In this document: one piece after another, positions 44,518-52,861 of the stretch | Layout of the letters: each line of letters starts with the position of its first letter | Position numbering within the stretch: the stretch's first letter is position 1 | From: CAXMNX01 sp964194845 | GTDB lineage: Bacteria; Pseudomonadota; Alphaproteobacteria; Rhodobacterales; Rhodobacteraceae | NCBI GenBank assembly: GCA_964194845.1 | Contig: CAXMNX010000017.1 | Span: 67,116-131,115 of the forward strand | Length of the DNA: 64,000 nt | Direction of reading: 5' to 3' | Notes under the pieces: generated by a model | Databases searched by the model: none | The model's input: only the letters and a program-made list of their open reading frames with translations | What the model was told of the DNA's origin: nothing | Position numbers and translations under genes: made by a program

Positions 44518-45813
44518 ATGGCCGACACCAACAACACCGCCAAACTCAGCTTTAACGGCAAAGAGCTTGAATTGCCGATGCTGTCGCCCACCGCCGGACC
44601 CGACGTCATCGACATCCGCAAGCTTTACGCCCAGGGCGATGTTTTTACCTACGATCCGGGCTTCACCTCTACCGCATCCTGCGATTCAACCATCACATTC
44701 ATTGATGGCGACGAGGGCGAGCTTCTGCATCGCGGTTATCCTATTGATCAGCTTGCGGAAAAATCGCATTTTCTCGAGGTTTGCTATCTGCTTCTATACG
44801 GCGAACTGCCGTCAGCCGATCAGATCGAAGACTTCGAAAATCGCGTCACCGGTCACACCATGCTGCACGAGCAGATGGTCAATTTCTTTCGCGGATTCCG
44901 CCGCGATGCCCATCCAATGGCAGTCATGGTCGGCGTGGTCGGTGCGATGTCGGCGTTTTATCACGACAGCACAGATATCTCTGACCCCTGGCAGCGCGAA
45001 GTTGCGTCGATCCGCCTGATAGCCAAGATGCCGACGATTGCCGCCTGGGCGTTCAAATACCATATCGGCCAGCCATTCGTTTATCCGCGAAATGACTTGG
45101 ATTATGCGTCGAATTTCCTGCGCATGTGCTTTGCCGTCCCCGCCGAAGACTACGAGGTCAACCCGATTCTCAGCCGTGCGATGGACCGGATATTCACTCT
45201 GCACGCGGATCACGAGCAAAATGCCTCGACCTCGACGGTTCGCCTGGCGTCTTCGTCGGGTGCCAACCCGTTTGCCTGCATTGCGGCCGGTGTCGCCTGC
45301 CTTTGGGGGCCAGCACACGGCGGTGCCAATCAGGCAGCCCTTGAAATGCTTCGCGAGATCGGCTCGCCCAACCGCATTCCGGAATTTATTGAACGCGCCA
45401 AAGACAAGGACGATCCGTTCCGCCTGATGGGTTTCGGCCACCGGGTTTACAAAAACTTCGATCCGCGCGCCAAAGTGATGAAGCAGTCAGCGGACGAAGT
45501 GCTGGAATTGCTGGGCGTCGAAAACAACCCGACGCTTCAGGTGGCCAAACAGCTTGAAAAAATCGCACTTGAAGATCCCTATTTCGTCGACAAGAAACTC
45601 TACCCGAACGTTGATTTCTATTCCGGCATCATCCTTGACGCGATGGGTTTCCCCACGTCCATGTTCACGCCGATCTTTGCACTGGCGCGCACCGTTGGCT
45701 GGATCAGCCAGTGGAAGGAAATGATTGCCGATCCGCAACTTAAGATCGGACGACCACGACAGCTCTATATCGGCGAGGCTCGAAGGGATTATGTTGATGT
45801 CGAGAATCGCTGA
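44518..45813 (+). CDS. gltA: Citrate synthase
   Basis: Type II (hexameric) citrate synthase, 431 residues, entry enzyme of the TCA cycle. Active-site regions are HADHEQNASTSTVRL, WGPAHGGANQAAL (His) and MGFGHRVYKNFDPRA (His), with PNVDFYSGIIL (Asp) near the C terminus. The open frame begins at 44470, but ATG 44518 has ACAGGGA just upstream and the conserved N terminus MADTNNTAKLSFNGKELELP. Confidence 0.97.
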   Translation: MADTNNTAKLSFNGKELELPMLSPTAGPDVIDIRKLYAQGDVFTYDPGFTSTASCDSTITFIDGDEGELLHRGYPIDQLAEKSHFLEVCYLLLYGELPSADQIEDFENRVTGHTMLHEQMVNFFRGFRRDAHPMAVMVGVVGAMSAFYHDSTDISDPWQREVASIRLIAKMPTIAAWAFKYHIGQPFVYPRNDLDYASNFLRMCFAVPAEDYEVNPILSRAMDRIFTLHADHEQNASTSTVRLASSSGANPFACIAAGVACLWGPAHGGANQAALEMLREIGSPNRIPEFIERAKDKDDPFRLMGFGHRVYKNFDPRAKVMKQSADEVLELLGVENNPTLQVAKQLEKIALEDPYFVDKKLYPNVDFYSGIILDAMGFPTSMFTPIFALARTVGWISQWKEMIADPQLKIGRPRQLYIGEARRDYVDVENR

Positions 45814-45860
45814 CGTGCCCCGCAGCCCCAAACGCCAACGGGCGAATTTCTAGCGCCGTT

Positions 45861-46331
45861 ATGAAGCAGGACCGCCCGAATATCATTGTGCTTCCGCCGC
45901 TTGCGTTGCTCGCAGCTATTTTGCTGACTATGGCGCTGCGCTTCTGGCTGCCGCTGGGCGTTTTAATCCAAATTCGGCCGGAAGTCATAGTGGCGTTTGG
46001 ATCCGTGGTCATGGCCGTGGCACTATGGATCAACGTTACCGGCTTTCGGGCGTTCAAGCGGGCTGGCACCAACGTCAATCCTTACAGGCCATCGCTCAAG
46101 ATCGTGCGCGACGGGCCTTTTCGGTTCACCCGAAACCCGATGTATCTGGGAATGATCACGTTCGTTGCTGGATTTGGCACTGCCATGGCCACGCTCTGGG
46201 GGCCAATCGTGGCAGGCGGTCTTTGGGCGCTGCTCCACTGGGGCGTGGTGCTTCGCGAAGAGCAATATCTGACGGCAAAGTTCGGGGCCGACTATAGCGC
46301 GCTTTTGTCGGCCACGCGCCGCTGGCTCTGA
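45861..46331 (+). CDS. Isoprenylcysteine carboxyl methyltransferase-like membrane protein
   Basis: A 156-residue protein with about four membrane helices and the ICMT/PEMT-type SAM-binding signature: DGPFRFTRNPMYLGM, followed by LREEQYLTAKFGADYSAL. Bacterial members are small integral-membrane methyltransferases of unknown substrate (lipid or small molecule). It follows gltA by 47 bases with no clear Shine-Dalgarno and converges on the enoyl-CoA hydratase gene with a 6-base gap. Confidence 0.85.
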   Translation: MKQDRPNIIVLPPLALLAAILLTMALRFWLPLGVLIQIRPEVIVAFGSVVMAVALWINVTGFRAFKRAGTNVNPYRPSLKIVRDGPFRFTRNPMYLGMITFVAGFGTAMATLWGPIVAGGLWALLHWGVVLREEQYLTAKFGADYSALLSATRRWL

Positions 46332-46337
46332 CCCACT

Positions 46338-47114
46338 CTACCGGCCCTCGAATTCCGCCGGGCGTTTTTCCATAAACGCCAGAACGCCCTCGCGAAAATC
46401 ACGTGTATTCCCGCAACGTCCCTGAAGCTTGGCCTCGAAAAGAAGCTGTTCTTCGAGCGAGTTGTCGTAGCTGCCGCGAATTGCCTCTTTGATGTTGCCG
46501 TAGGCGACCGTCGGACCGGCCGCCAGTTTCGCCGCGCGTGACTGCCAGTGCGCCTCAAACGCGTCGTCCGGTACCGCCTCGAAGATCATGCCCCACTCTG
46601 CCGCTTTCAAGGCTGGAACGGGTTCAGCGAAAAGGGAGGCACCCATCGCGCGGGCAAATCCGATCTGGCGCGGCAACCAATAAGTTCCGCCTGCGTCGGG
46701 AATAAGCCCGATCCGCGCAAAGGCTTGCAGGAACACGGCACTTTCCGCCGCGATCACCACATCAGCCGCTAACGCAAGATTGGCGCCAGCCCCCGCCGCC
46801 GCACCATTCACAGCCGCGATCGTCGGAACCCGGCAGTCGAATATTGCCCGTAGCATCGGCACATATTCGTCCCTGAGCGTTCGCTCCAGATCGGCCGAGC
46901 CCACGCTGGAACGGTCACCCAAGTCCTGGCCCGAACAAAACGCCTTGCCTGCACCCGTCAGCACAATCGCACGCGCAGTTTTCTCTGCCACTTTGACGGC
47001 GTGCAAAAGCTCGGCCCGCATCTGCGTGTTCAGCGCATTCATGACATCGGGCCGGTTCAGCGTAATCGTGGCGTAACCGTCTTTTTCAGTCAGGCGGATC
47101 GTCTGGTATTCCAT
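46338..47114 (-). CDS. Enoyl-CoA hydratase/isomerase, PaaG-like
   Basis: Crotonase-family protein of 258 residues. Oxyanion-hole segments are KAFCSGQDL and AAVNGAAAGAGANLALAAD; the catalytic region IGLIPDAGGTYWLPRQIG contains the Asp used by PaaG-type isomerases rather than the Glu pair of true hydratases. That fits ring-1,2-epoxyphenylacetyl-CoA isomerase (PaaG), but no other paa genes are nearby, so a beta-oxidation isomerase is an alternative. Confidence 0.88.
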   Translation of the reverse strand: MEYQTIRLTEKDGYATITLNRPDVMNALNTQMRAELLHAVKVAEKTARAIVLTGAGKAFCSGQDLGDRSSVGSADLERTLRDEYVPMLRAIFDCRVPTIAAVNGAAAGAGANLALAADVVIAAESAVFLQAFARIGLIPDAGGTYWLPRQIGFARAMGASLFAEPVPALKAAEWGMIFEAVPDDAFEAHWQSRAAKLAAGPTVAYGNIKEAIRGSYDNSLEEQLLFEAKLQGRCGNTRDFREGVLAFMEKRPAEFEGR

Positions 47115-47182
47115 CGGCGCGCTTTCCTTGGCTTTCGTTCCACTTAAGTGAACTAATCGGTTCGGAAAAGGGCAACCTTGCG

Positions 47183-47626
47183 TTATTCGTCCAATATTTC
47201 CGACAAACGCGCCGTCTCGGCTGCGCTCAGCGCCTCAGGCCCACCGATCCGCTGTCGCCGCACATAAAGCGTGGCCCCCGCACCACCAATCAGCAAAAGC
47301 ACCGGGCCAATCAGGTAAAGCACCAGATTGCTGCCGGTTGCGCGCGGTTTCAGCAGCACATATTCGCCATAGCGCGCGACGATATAGTCCACGGCTTCTG
47401 CATCGGTATCGCCCACCACCAGACGCTCGCGCACCAGCAGTCTCAGATCGCGGGCCAGCTCGGCATTGGACTCGTCGATGCTCTCGTTTCGGCAGACCAG
47501 ACAGCGCAAACCCTTCGACAGCTCCCGCGCCCGCGCCTCCAGCGCCGGATCATCAAGAATTTCATCGGGCTGCACCGCCATCGCAGCGGTGGCCAACAAA
47601 ATCCAAATAACAATTGCGCGGATCAT
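47183..47626 (-). CDS. ccmH: Cytochrome c maturation protein CcmH
   Basis: A 147-residue thiol-disulfide protein of the apocytochrome c reduction branch. A signal peptide or anchor (MIRAIVIWILLATAAMA) is followed by the LRCLVCRNESIDESNAELARDLR motif with the redox Cys pair, then a C-terminal membrane helix (LVLYLIGPVLLLIGGAGATLYV). ATGA overlap with ccmF indicates coupling. Heme ligation partner CcmF is encoded immediately upstream. Confidence 0.95.
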   Translation of the reverse strand: MIRAIVIWILLATAAMAVQPDEILDDPALEARARELSKGLRCLVCRNESIDESNAELARDLRLLVRERLVVGDTDAEAVDYIVARYGEYVLLKPRATGSNLVLYLIGPVLLLIGGAGATLYVRRQRIGGPEALSAAETARLSEILDE

Positions 47627-49593
47627 TCGGCTGGCACCGGTTTGGGTTGCTTGCGTGCGCCCGCCGCCACGCGGAAACGCCGGTCACTTAGCGAAAGCGC
47701 CCCACCAAGCGCCATGATAATCGCGCCCGCCCAAATCCAGTTTGCAAACGGTTTCACATAAGTCCGCACTGCCCAACCGCCACCCACCTGTGGGTCGCCG
47801 ATCACAAGGTAAAGATCGCGCAGCACACCGTTGTCGATCGCGGCCTCGGTCGTCGGCATCGCGGCCACCGGATAGACGCGCTTTTCAGGAAATAATGTCA
47901 CAACGTGCTTTCCGGCCCGATCAACACGCATCTCGGCCTTGGTCGAGAAATAATTCGGCCCGCGAACCTCTTTAACTTTCTCAAGCGTAATTTCGTAGGC
48001 ACCGACGCCAAATGTTTCGCCGACATCCGCCACCCGAATATCTTCGATCTGCCAGGCGGTCATTGCGGCGATCCCGAAGATTGTCACGCCAAAGCCAGAA
48101 TGCGCCACGACACGGCCCAGATCGGCACGCGGCAATCGAACCACCCGCCGCAACTTCGACGCCAGATCACCGCGACCCGATCGCTGCCACAGGTCTGTCG
48201 CGGCCCCGAAAATCAGCCAACCGCCCAAAAGCGCGCCCACGGGCGCAAACAATGACCGCTCGGTCTGCACGACCCACGCCAAAGCACCCACTCCAAAGGC
48301 CGCCAGCAACGCCAACCAAAGCGGTCGCATCATCCGGCCAAGTGCCGCACGCTTCCAGGGCAGCATCGCGCCAATAGGCAATATCACCGCCAGCCCCATC
48401 ATGAACGGGGTGAACGCCAGATCAAAAAACGGCGGTCCGACGCTTAGTTTCCGGTCCCACACAACCTCGGCCACCAGCGGCCAGATGGTGCCCAGAAACA
48501 CCACGAATGTCGCTACCGCCAACAGCACGTTGTTCAGCACCAGCGCGCTTTCGCGGCTGACCAACCCAAACACACCCTTCGCCTGCATCCCGCCTGCGCG
48601 AAAGGCATAAAGCGTCAGCGCACCGCCCATGAATACCGCTGTAATCGCCAGCAGATAGACACCCCGTTCGGGGTCGTTGGCGAACGCATGAACGCTGGTC
48701 AAAACGCCGGATCGCACGATGAACGCGCCAATCAATGAAAACCCAAATGCCAGGATCGCCAGAAGAATGGTCCAGCTTTTCAGCGCCTCGCGTTTCTCGA
48801 CCACAATCGCCGAGTGCAGCAACGCCGCCGAGATCAGCCACGGCATGAACGAGGCGTTTTCCACTGGATCCCAGAACCAGAACCCACCCCAGCCCAATTC
48901 GTAATAAGCCCACCATGATCCAAGCGCGATGCCGATCGTCAGGTTCAGCCAGGCCAGCAGCGTCCAGGGCCGCACCCAGCGCCCCCATGCCGCATCCACA
49001 CGGCCTTCGATCAGTGCCGCCACCGCGAACGAAAACGACATCGAAAGCCCGACATAGCCAATGTAAAGAAACGGCGGATGGAAAGCCAAACCCGGGTCCT
49101 GCAAAAGCGGGTTCAGATCCTGACCGTTCAATGGCGGAAATTCGAGCCGCAAAAACGGGTTCGACGTAAAAATCAGAAAACTCAGAAACGCCACGCCAAT
49201 CGCCGCCTGAACGCTAAGCACACGGGCGCGCAACCGGTCCGGCAGATTGCCGCCAAACCAAGCCGCCAGCGCTCCGAAAAACGCCAGGATCAGGCACCAG
49301 AGCAGCATGGAACCCTCGTGGTTCCCCCAGACCCCGGTGACTTTGTAAAGCATCGGTTTCAACGTGTGCGAATTGGCGGTGACCAGTGCTACTGAAAAAT
49401 CCGACACAACGAAAGCAGTTGTCAGCGCGGCAAAAGAAAATCCCAGCAAGGTGAACTGTAGGATTGCCGCAGGCTCGCCGACTGCCATCCAGCTTCGCCA
49501 TCCCTTGGCCGCACCGATCATCGGCAACGCCATTTGCACAGCGGCGACCAGCAGCGCCAGAATCAGTGTGAAATGACCAAGCTCGACAAACAT
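47623..49593 (-). CDS. ccmF: Cytochrome c heme lyase subunit CcmF
   Basis: Polytopic heme-handling protein, 656 residues and about 15 membrane helices, that takes heme from CcmE and attaches it to apocytochrome c. The tryptophan-rich WWD domain is clear (GSWWAYYELGWGGFWFWDPVENASFMPWL), as are His-bearing segments HEGSMLLWCL and HAFANDPERG. In many alphaproteobacteria ccmF directly follows ccmE; here about 1.8 kb of lysis genes separates them. Confidence 0.96.
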   Translation of the reverse strand: MFVELGHFTLILALLVAAVQMALPMIGAAKGWRSWMAVGEPAAILQFTLLGFSFAALTTAFVVSDFSVALVTANSHTLKPMLYKVTGVWGNHEGSMLLWCLILAFFGALAAWFGGNLPDRLRARVLSVQAAIGVAFLSFLIFTSNPFLRLEFPPLNGQDLNPLLQDPGLAFHPPFLYIGYVGLSMSFSFAVAALIEGRVDAAWGRWVRPWTLLAWLNLTIGIALGSWWAYYELGWGGFWFWDPVENASFMPWLISAALLHSAIVVEKREALKSWTILLAILAFGFSLIGAFIVRSGVLTSVHAFANDPERGVYLLAITAVFMGGALTLYAFRAGGMQAKGVFGLVSRESALVLNNVLLAVATFVVFLGTIWPLVAEVVWDRKLSVGPPFFDLAFTPFMMGLAVILPIGAMLPWKRAALGRMMRPLWLALLAAFGVGALAWVVQTERSLFAPVGALLGGWLIFGAATDLWQRSGRGDLASKLRRVVRLPRADLGRVVAHSGFGVTIFGIAAMTAWQIEDIRVADVGETFGVGAYEITLEKVKEVRGPNYFSTKAEMRVDRAGKHVVTLFPEKRVYPVAAMPTTEAAIDNGVLRDLYLVIGDPQVGGGWAVRTYVKPFANWIWAGAIIMALGGALSLSDRRFRVAAGARKQPKPVPAE

Positions 49594-49665
49594 GCGCGCA
49601 GGTTATGCCGCCGTGCGGTCAGCGCCAAGGGCGCGAGACGCCTGGTCGCGATTGTTTGATGGTTT

Positions 49666-49845
49666 TCAGAGAAACAGGCCGGTCATGGCGGCAAAAACCA
49701 CGCAAATCCCTACCGGAACCGCCTTCGCCACCTCTGATCGCTTGATATGTCCGAGTTTCACTAGAACCTGCGCCGTTACCAAACCGAGAAATGCGGCCGC
49801 CCAATACAAAGGCAATTGAGTGTAGGGCGATGCAAGAATCGTCAC
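49666..49845 (-). CDS. Small two-helix membrane protein, GTG start
   Basis: Translating this stretch gives 59 residues, MTILASPYTQLPLYWAAAFLGL... to ...ICVVFAAMTGLFL, with two hydrophobic segments separated by a basic loop (VKLGHIKRSEVAKAV). It begins with GTG 12 bases after the stop of the preceding tiny gene; an in-frame stop lies just upstream of the GTG. Small membrane proteins of this shape commonly accompany holins. No family is recognised; membership of the lysis module is inferred from order and strand. Confidence 0.5.
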   Translation of the reverse strand: MTILASPYTQLPLYWAAAFLGLVTAQVLVKLGHIKRSEVAKAVPVGICVVFAAMTGLFL

Positions 49846-49857
49846 CCAACGCCCGTG

Positions 49858-49986
49858 TCAGCGCGCCAGTAAATCGCGGATCGCCGCATCCAGCCGGTCG
49901 GCGGCGGCTTCGTTGCGTTCCATTGACCGGATCAGTTCGCGTCCCAGAAGAACGGGATGTAAGTGTTCAGAAATAAGTTTCCACAT
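49858..49986 (-). CDS. Tiny protein of the lysis module
   Basis: A 42-residue protein, MWKLISEHLHPVLLGRELIRSMERNEAAADRLDAAIRDLLAR, predicted amphipathic helices with a basic C terminus. AAGG lies about 8 bases before the ATG, and it starts 3 bases after the stop of the 60-residue holin-like gene. The longer open frame to 50124 would overlap that gene. Function unknown. Confidence 0.5.
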   Translation of the reverse strand: MWKLISEHLHPVLLGRELIRSMERNEAAADRLDAAIRDLLAR

Positions 49987-49988
49987 TT

Positions 49989-50171
49989 TCAAGACCTTGG
50001 CATACGTTCGCGAATGACGGTCGCGATCTCGGTCAGAACGATCGCGTTTTTGTCCAGAACGGCGCGCGTCGCCTCCTCTTTCTTGATGTCGCGCCACAGC
50101 AGAAAAAACACCAGAACAACCCATGGCCCGTGTTCTGCAACCAGCGCAAAAATTTCTTCACCGCCGCTCAT
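49989..50171 (-). CDS. Holin-like small protein, BhlA/UviB-type
   Basis: A 60-residue protein: a short periplasmic tail, one membrane helix (GPWVVLVFFLLWRDIK) and a charged cytoplasmic helix with AVLDKNAIVLTEIATVIRERMPRS. This architecture matches BhlA/UviB-like holin accessory proteins. It starts inside the 3' end of the holin gene (14-base overlap). The longer frame to 50363 is a shadow of the holin. Confidence 0.6.
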   Translation of the reverse strand: MSGGEEIFALVAEHGPWVVLVFFLLWRDIKKEEATRAVLDKNAIVLTEIATVIRERMPRS

Positions 50172-50703
50172 CGATCTGCCTCCAGTCTTCAAGCGCGTCA
50201 TTGTCGCCATCGGCGCCCTCGGCGGTGACGCCGCCATCCCGCAATGCATCAAGTGCCCGAATATTCGCGGCAACCTCGGGCGTGCGCGCCAGCGTCTCGG
50301 ACAGTGCTTTCTGAAAATTCTGGGATTTCGTCTGGTGCCGCGCACCAAAATAGAACGACACAATCGCCCCCATCAGCCACCAAAGCGGCTCGGGCACCAG
50401 TGCTACGCCCTGCATCCGGGCCGCGAACCAGACCGGGTCCACCATTGCCGCCACGAAAAGCGCCAGCGTCCCGAGCGCCAGCATCGGGCGCGGCAGCCGG
50501 TTAAGCCCGTCCATGAAGCCGTCGAACCAACCACGCTTCGCCTGCGCAAATTCCGCCGCAAATTGCGCCAGAACTGCGGTTGAACGCGCAACGTCGCGGA
50601 TCGCCTCTGCCTCGGCATTGGGGCGAAATACCTCAACCGTTTCGCGGATCGCATTGCGACCGCCGCCCAAAAGGACGCCCAGAATATTTCCAATCATTGC
50701 CAT
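50158..50703 (-). CDS. Holin of the gene-transfer-agent type
   Basis: A 181-residue protein resembling the three-helix holins used for GTA release. An amphipathic N-terminal half (MAMIGNILGVLLGGGRNAIRETVEVFRPNAEAEAIRD) precedes hydrophobic helices (PMLALGTLALFVAAMVDPVWF, WWLMGAIVSFYFGARHQTKSQNF) and a hydrophilic tail. It would permeabilise the inner membrane so that the endolysin reaches the wall. Start overlaps the endolysin stop by ten bases, so the pair is translationally coupled. Confidence 0.8.
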   Translation of the reverse strand: MAMIGNILGVLLGGGRNAIRETVEVFRPNAEAEAIRDVARSTAVLAQFAAEFAQAKRGWFDGFMDGLNRLPRPMLALGTLALFVAAMVDPVWFAARMQGVALVPEPLWWLMGAIVSFYFGARHQTKSQNFQKALSETLARTPEVAANIRALDALRDGGVTAEGADGDNDALEDWRQIDERR

Positions 50704-51290
50704 GCGCCGGTCCTCGCGCGATGTTCGGCATCGCTCAGATGATATCGGGGCGAGATGAATTCCTCGGCCCGCTTGATCCAGCCACCCTTTCCACCATCGC
50801 GCCTTCGCGCGTATTTGCGGCTTGCCGGTCGCCGATCCGCCAGCGCGTAGTAATAGTTTCGCCGCTCAATCCCATAGGCATCCACCAGATGATCGGGTGC
50901 GTCGGCTATCGCCTTGGCGGCCGCATCGCGGGTTTTCGGGCCAATCACCCCATCCGCGCGCAGGCGATACCCCATTTTCGTCAATAGCCGCTGCATTAAC
51001 CTGACCCCCCAGACACCGGCATTGACCTGCATGTCAAAGACGGTGGCGTGAAGTGGTTCCGGCAGCGTCGCGATGCGCGGTCGGTGAAAATATTCATCAA
51101 CGAATATCCGCACCGCCTGGCTTTGGCTGAGCTTGCGCACATCCGCCGCCGTCACCCGCCCGTCCCCGGTCAGGTCCAGACCAAGGCGTCGCATAGTGTG
51201 GATTGTCACACCAAAATTGGTCGCCCCGCCGGGATCGTCGGGGTCGTTCACATATCCGCCTTCGCGGGCGATACTATCGACTGTCGGCAT
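50694..51290 (-). CDS. Endolysin, glycoside hydrolase family 108
   Basis: Muramidase of 198 residues. The GH108 catalytic motif REGGYVNDPDDPGGATNFGVT contains the active-site Glu; the second half is a peptidoglycan-binding type 3 domain (GVIGPKTRDAAAKAIADAP, RRNYYYALADRRP). There is no signal peptide, so export should depend on the adjacent holin. Relatives release phage or GTA particles. GGGGA precedes the ATG. It lies 69 bases after ccmE, with a CtrA-like site between. Confidence 0.85.
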   Translation of the reverse strand: MPTVDSIAREGGYVNDPDDPGGATNFGVTIHTMRRLGLDLTGDGRVTAADVRKLSQSQAVRIFVDEYFHRPRIATLPEPLHATVFDMQVNAGVWGVRLMQRLLTKMGYRLRADGVIGPKTRDAAAKAIADAPDHLVDAYGIERRNYYYALADRRPASRKYARRRDGGKGGWIKRAEEFISPRYHLSDAEHRARTGAWQ

Positions 51291-51344
51291 GGCATTCCCC
51301 AGCGCTCGCGCGTATCAAACGCGGCCAAGCCTCGGCAAAATGCG

Positions 51345-51359
51345 TTAATGCGTGGGTAA
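51345..51359. promoter_or_regulatory. CtrA-like site upstream of the endolysin gene
   Basis: On the minus strand TTAC-CCACGCA-TTAA, one base from TTAA-N7-TTAA, centred about 60 bases before the endolysin ATG. It abuts the ccmE stop codon. Confidence 0.4.
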
Positions 51360-51803
51360 CTAACCGTTCGGGTCCTGATAGACGCCCTGTTCTTTCAGGG
51401 CATCAATAACCTCGGCGGGCATGTAAGTCTCATCGTGTCTGGCAAGTATTTCAGTGGCTTGGAAGACGCCCGCGATGTAACGTCCGGTGCCGACCATGCC
51501 TTCGCCCTCGTCAAACAGATCCGGCAGTATGCCGGAATAGGCAACCTCGATCGAGGCTCCGCCATCGGTCACGCGAAATGTGGTCGTTTCGCCCCGACCC
51601 CGCACCAGCGTGCCTTCTTCCACCAGCCCGCCTATTCGGAAGACCTCATTCGGCGGCGGCGGCGCCTGCGCCACCTCGCTTGGCGAGCGAAAGAACTGGA
51701 GCGCGTCCGGGGCCGCGAAATAAAACGCTAGAAAGGCCGCAACCATCGCCACAGCCGCCAGCATAATCACTTGAATGCGCCGCTGTTTTTTTAAACCTTT
51801 CAT
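51360..51803 (-). CDS. ccmE: Cytochrome c maturation heme chaperone CcmE
   Basis: Membrane-anchored periplasmic heme chaperone, 147 residues. An N-terminal anchor (VIMLAAVAMVAAFLAFYFA) precedes an OB-fold with the conserved ILARHDETYMP; the His in this segment would bind heme covalently (the family norm is HDEKY/HDENY). It is located 13 bases downstream of argC and upstream of the lysis module. Confidence 0.94.
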   Translation of the reverse strand: MKGLKKQRRIQVIMLAAVAMVAAFLAFYFAAPDALQFFRSPSEVAQAPPPPNEVFRIGGLVEEGTLVRGRGETTTFRVTDGGASIEVAYSGILPDLFDEGEGMVGTGRYIAGVFQATEILARHDETYMPAEVIDALKEQGVYQDPNG

Positions 51804-51816
51804 CGCCCTACCTTGT

Positions 51817-52845
51817 TCACGGGTAAACCGGGGCCGCCATTAGCCCCGCCGTCTCGTCCAGCCCCAGCATCAGGTTGGCGTTCTGGATGGCCTGCCCCGA
51901 CGATCCTTTGGTCAGGTTATCCAGCGTCGACACCACGGTCACACGCCCCGGCACTCGGTCCCCGACCACGCCAATGTGGCAAAAATTCGAGGCCCGAACG
52001 TCCTTCATCTGTGGCACCTCGCCAAAGGGCAGCACCTTGATAAACACCTCATTTTCATAAGCCTTCGCCAGCGTCTGATACACCTCATCGGGATCACCCT
52101 TCAGATAGGATGTCACCACAATCCCCCGTGAAGCGGGCAGCAAATGCGGCGCCAACTGGACGCGCACCTCGCGCCCCGCCGCCTTAGACAACTCCTGATC
52201 AAACTCACCCAGATGCCGGTGCTTGCCGCCTAATGAGTAGGGCTTAACGTTCTCGTAAAGCTCCGAAATCAGCAAATGTTCCTTCAACCCCCGTCCCGCA
52301 CCCGAGGCCGCGGCTTTCAGATCCATCACGATATCGTCCAGACCGACAACGCCCGCCGAGACCAGCGGCAAAAGCGCATAAAGCCCGGTCGCTGCATTAC
52401 ATCCCGTGCCCGCCACCAGCCGCGCCGGTTTGATCTTGTCGCGGTAAAATTCCGTCAGCCCGTAAACCGCCTTTTTCTGAAGATCGGGTGCGGAATGCGG
52501 CTTGCCGTACCACGCCTCATAGACTGCTTCGTCTTCCAGACGAAAATCAGCAGAAAGATCCACCACCCTGAGGCCCGCAGGCAGCGCAGAAATGACCGTC
52601 TGGCTGGTGGCGTGCGGCAACGCGCAAAAGACCAGGGCAATCCCGCCAAAGTCGATATCTTCGATCCGGCAAAGGTCCGGCAGGTCCAGATGCCGCAAAT
52701 GCGGATAGACGGACGCCATAGATTGCCCTGCCTTCCGGTCCCCCGAAAGTGCGGCAATCCGAAAGCTCGGATGGGTGGCGATCAGCCGGATAAGCTCGGC
52801 CCCGGTGTAACCGCTTGCACCCAGAATGGCGATGTTGTGGGGCAT
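51817..52845 (-). CDS. argC: N-acetyl-gamma-glutamyl-phosphate reductase
   Basis: NADPH-dependent step of arginine synthesis, 342 residues. The Rossmann motif IAILGASGYTGAEL is at the N terminus; FCALPHATSQ and VDLSADFRL are typical, and GGKHRHLGEFDQEL carries the conserved His. The active-site Cys lies in LVAGTGCNAATGLYAL instead of the usual PGCYPT-type context, an oddity worth checking. AAGGGAG precedes the ATG, and an inverted repeat sits directly before it (52862-52958). Followed by ccmE. Confidence 0.93.
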   Translation of the reverse strand: MPHNIAILGASGYTGAELIRLIATHPSFRIAALSGDRKAGQSMASVYPHLRHLDLPDLCRIEDIDFGGIALVFCALPHATSQTVISALPAGLRVVDLSADFRLEDEAVYEAWYGKPHSAPDLQKKAVYGLTEFYRDKIKPARLVAGTGCNAATGLYALLPLVSAGVVGLDDIVMDLKAAASGAGRGLKEHLLISELYENVKPYSLGGKHRHLGEFDQELSKAAGREVRVQLAPHLLPASRGIVVTSYLKGDPDEVYQTLAKAYENEVFIKVLPFGEVPQMKDVRASNFCHIGVVGDRVPGRVTVVSTLDNLTKGSSGQAIQNANLMLGLDETAGLMAAPVYP

Positions 52846-52861
52846 TGACCCACTCCCTTAA

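Noticed and set aside
49989..51290. Complete prophage
   Set aside because: Only lysis functions are present; no integrase, capsid, portal, terminase or attachment-site duplication is seen in the flanks.
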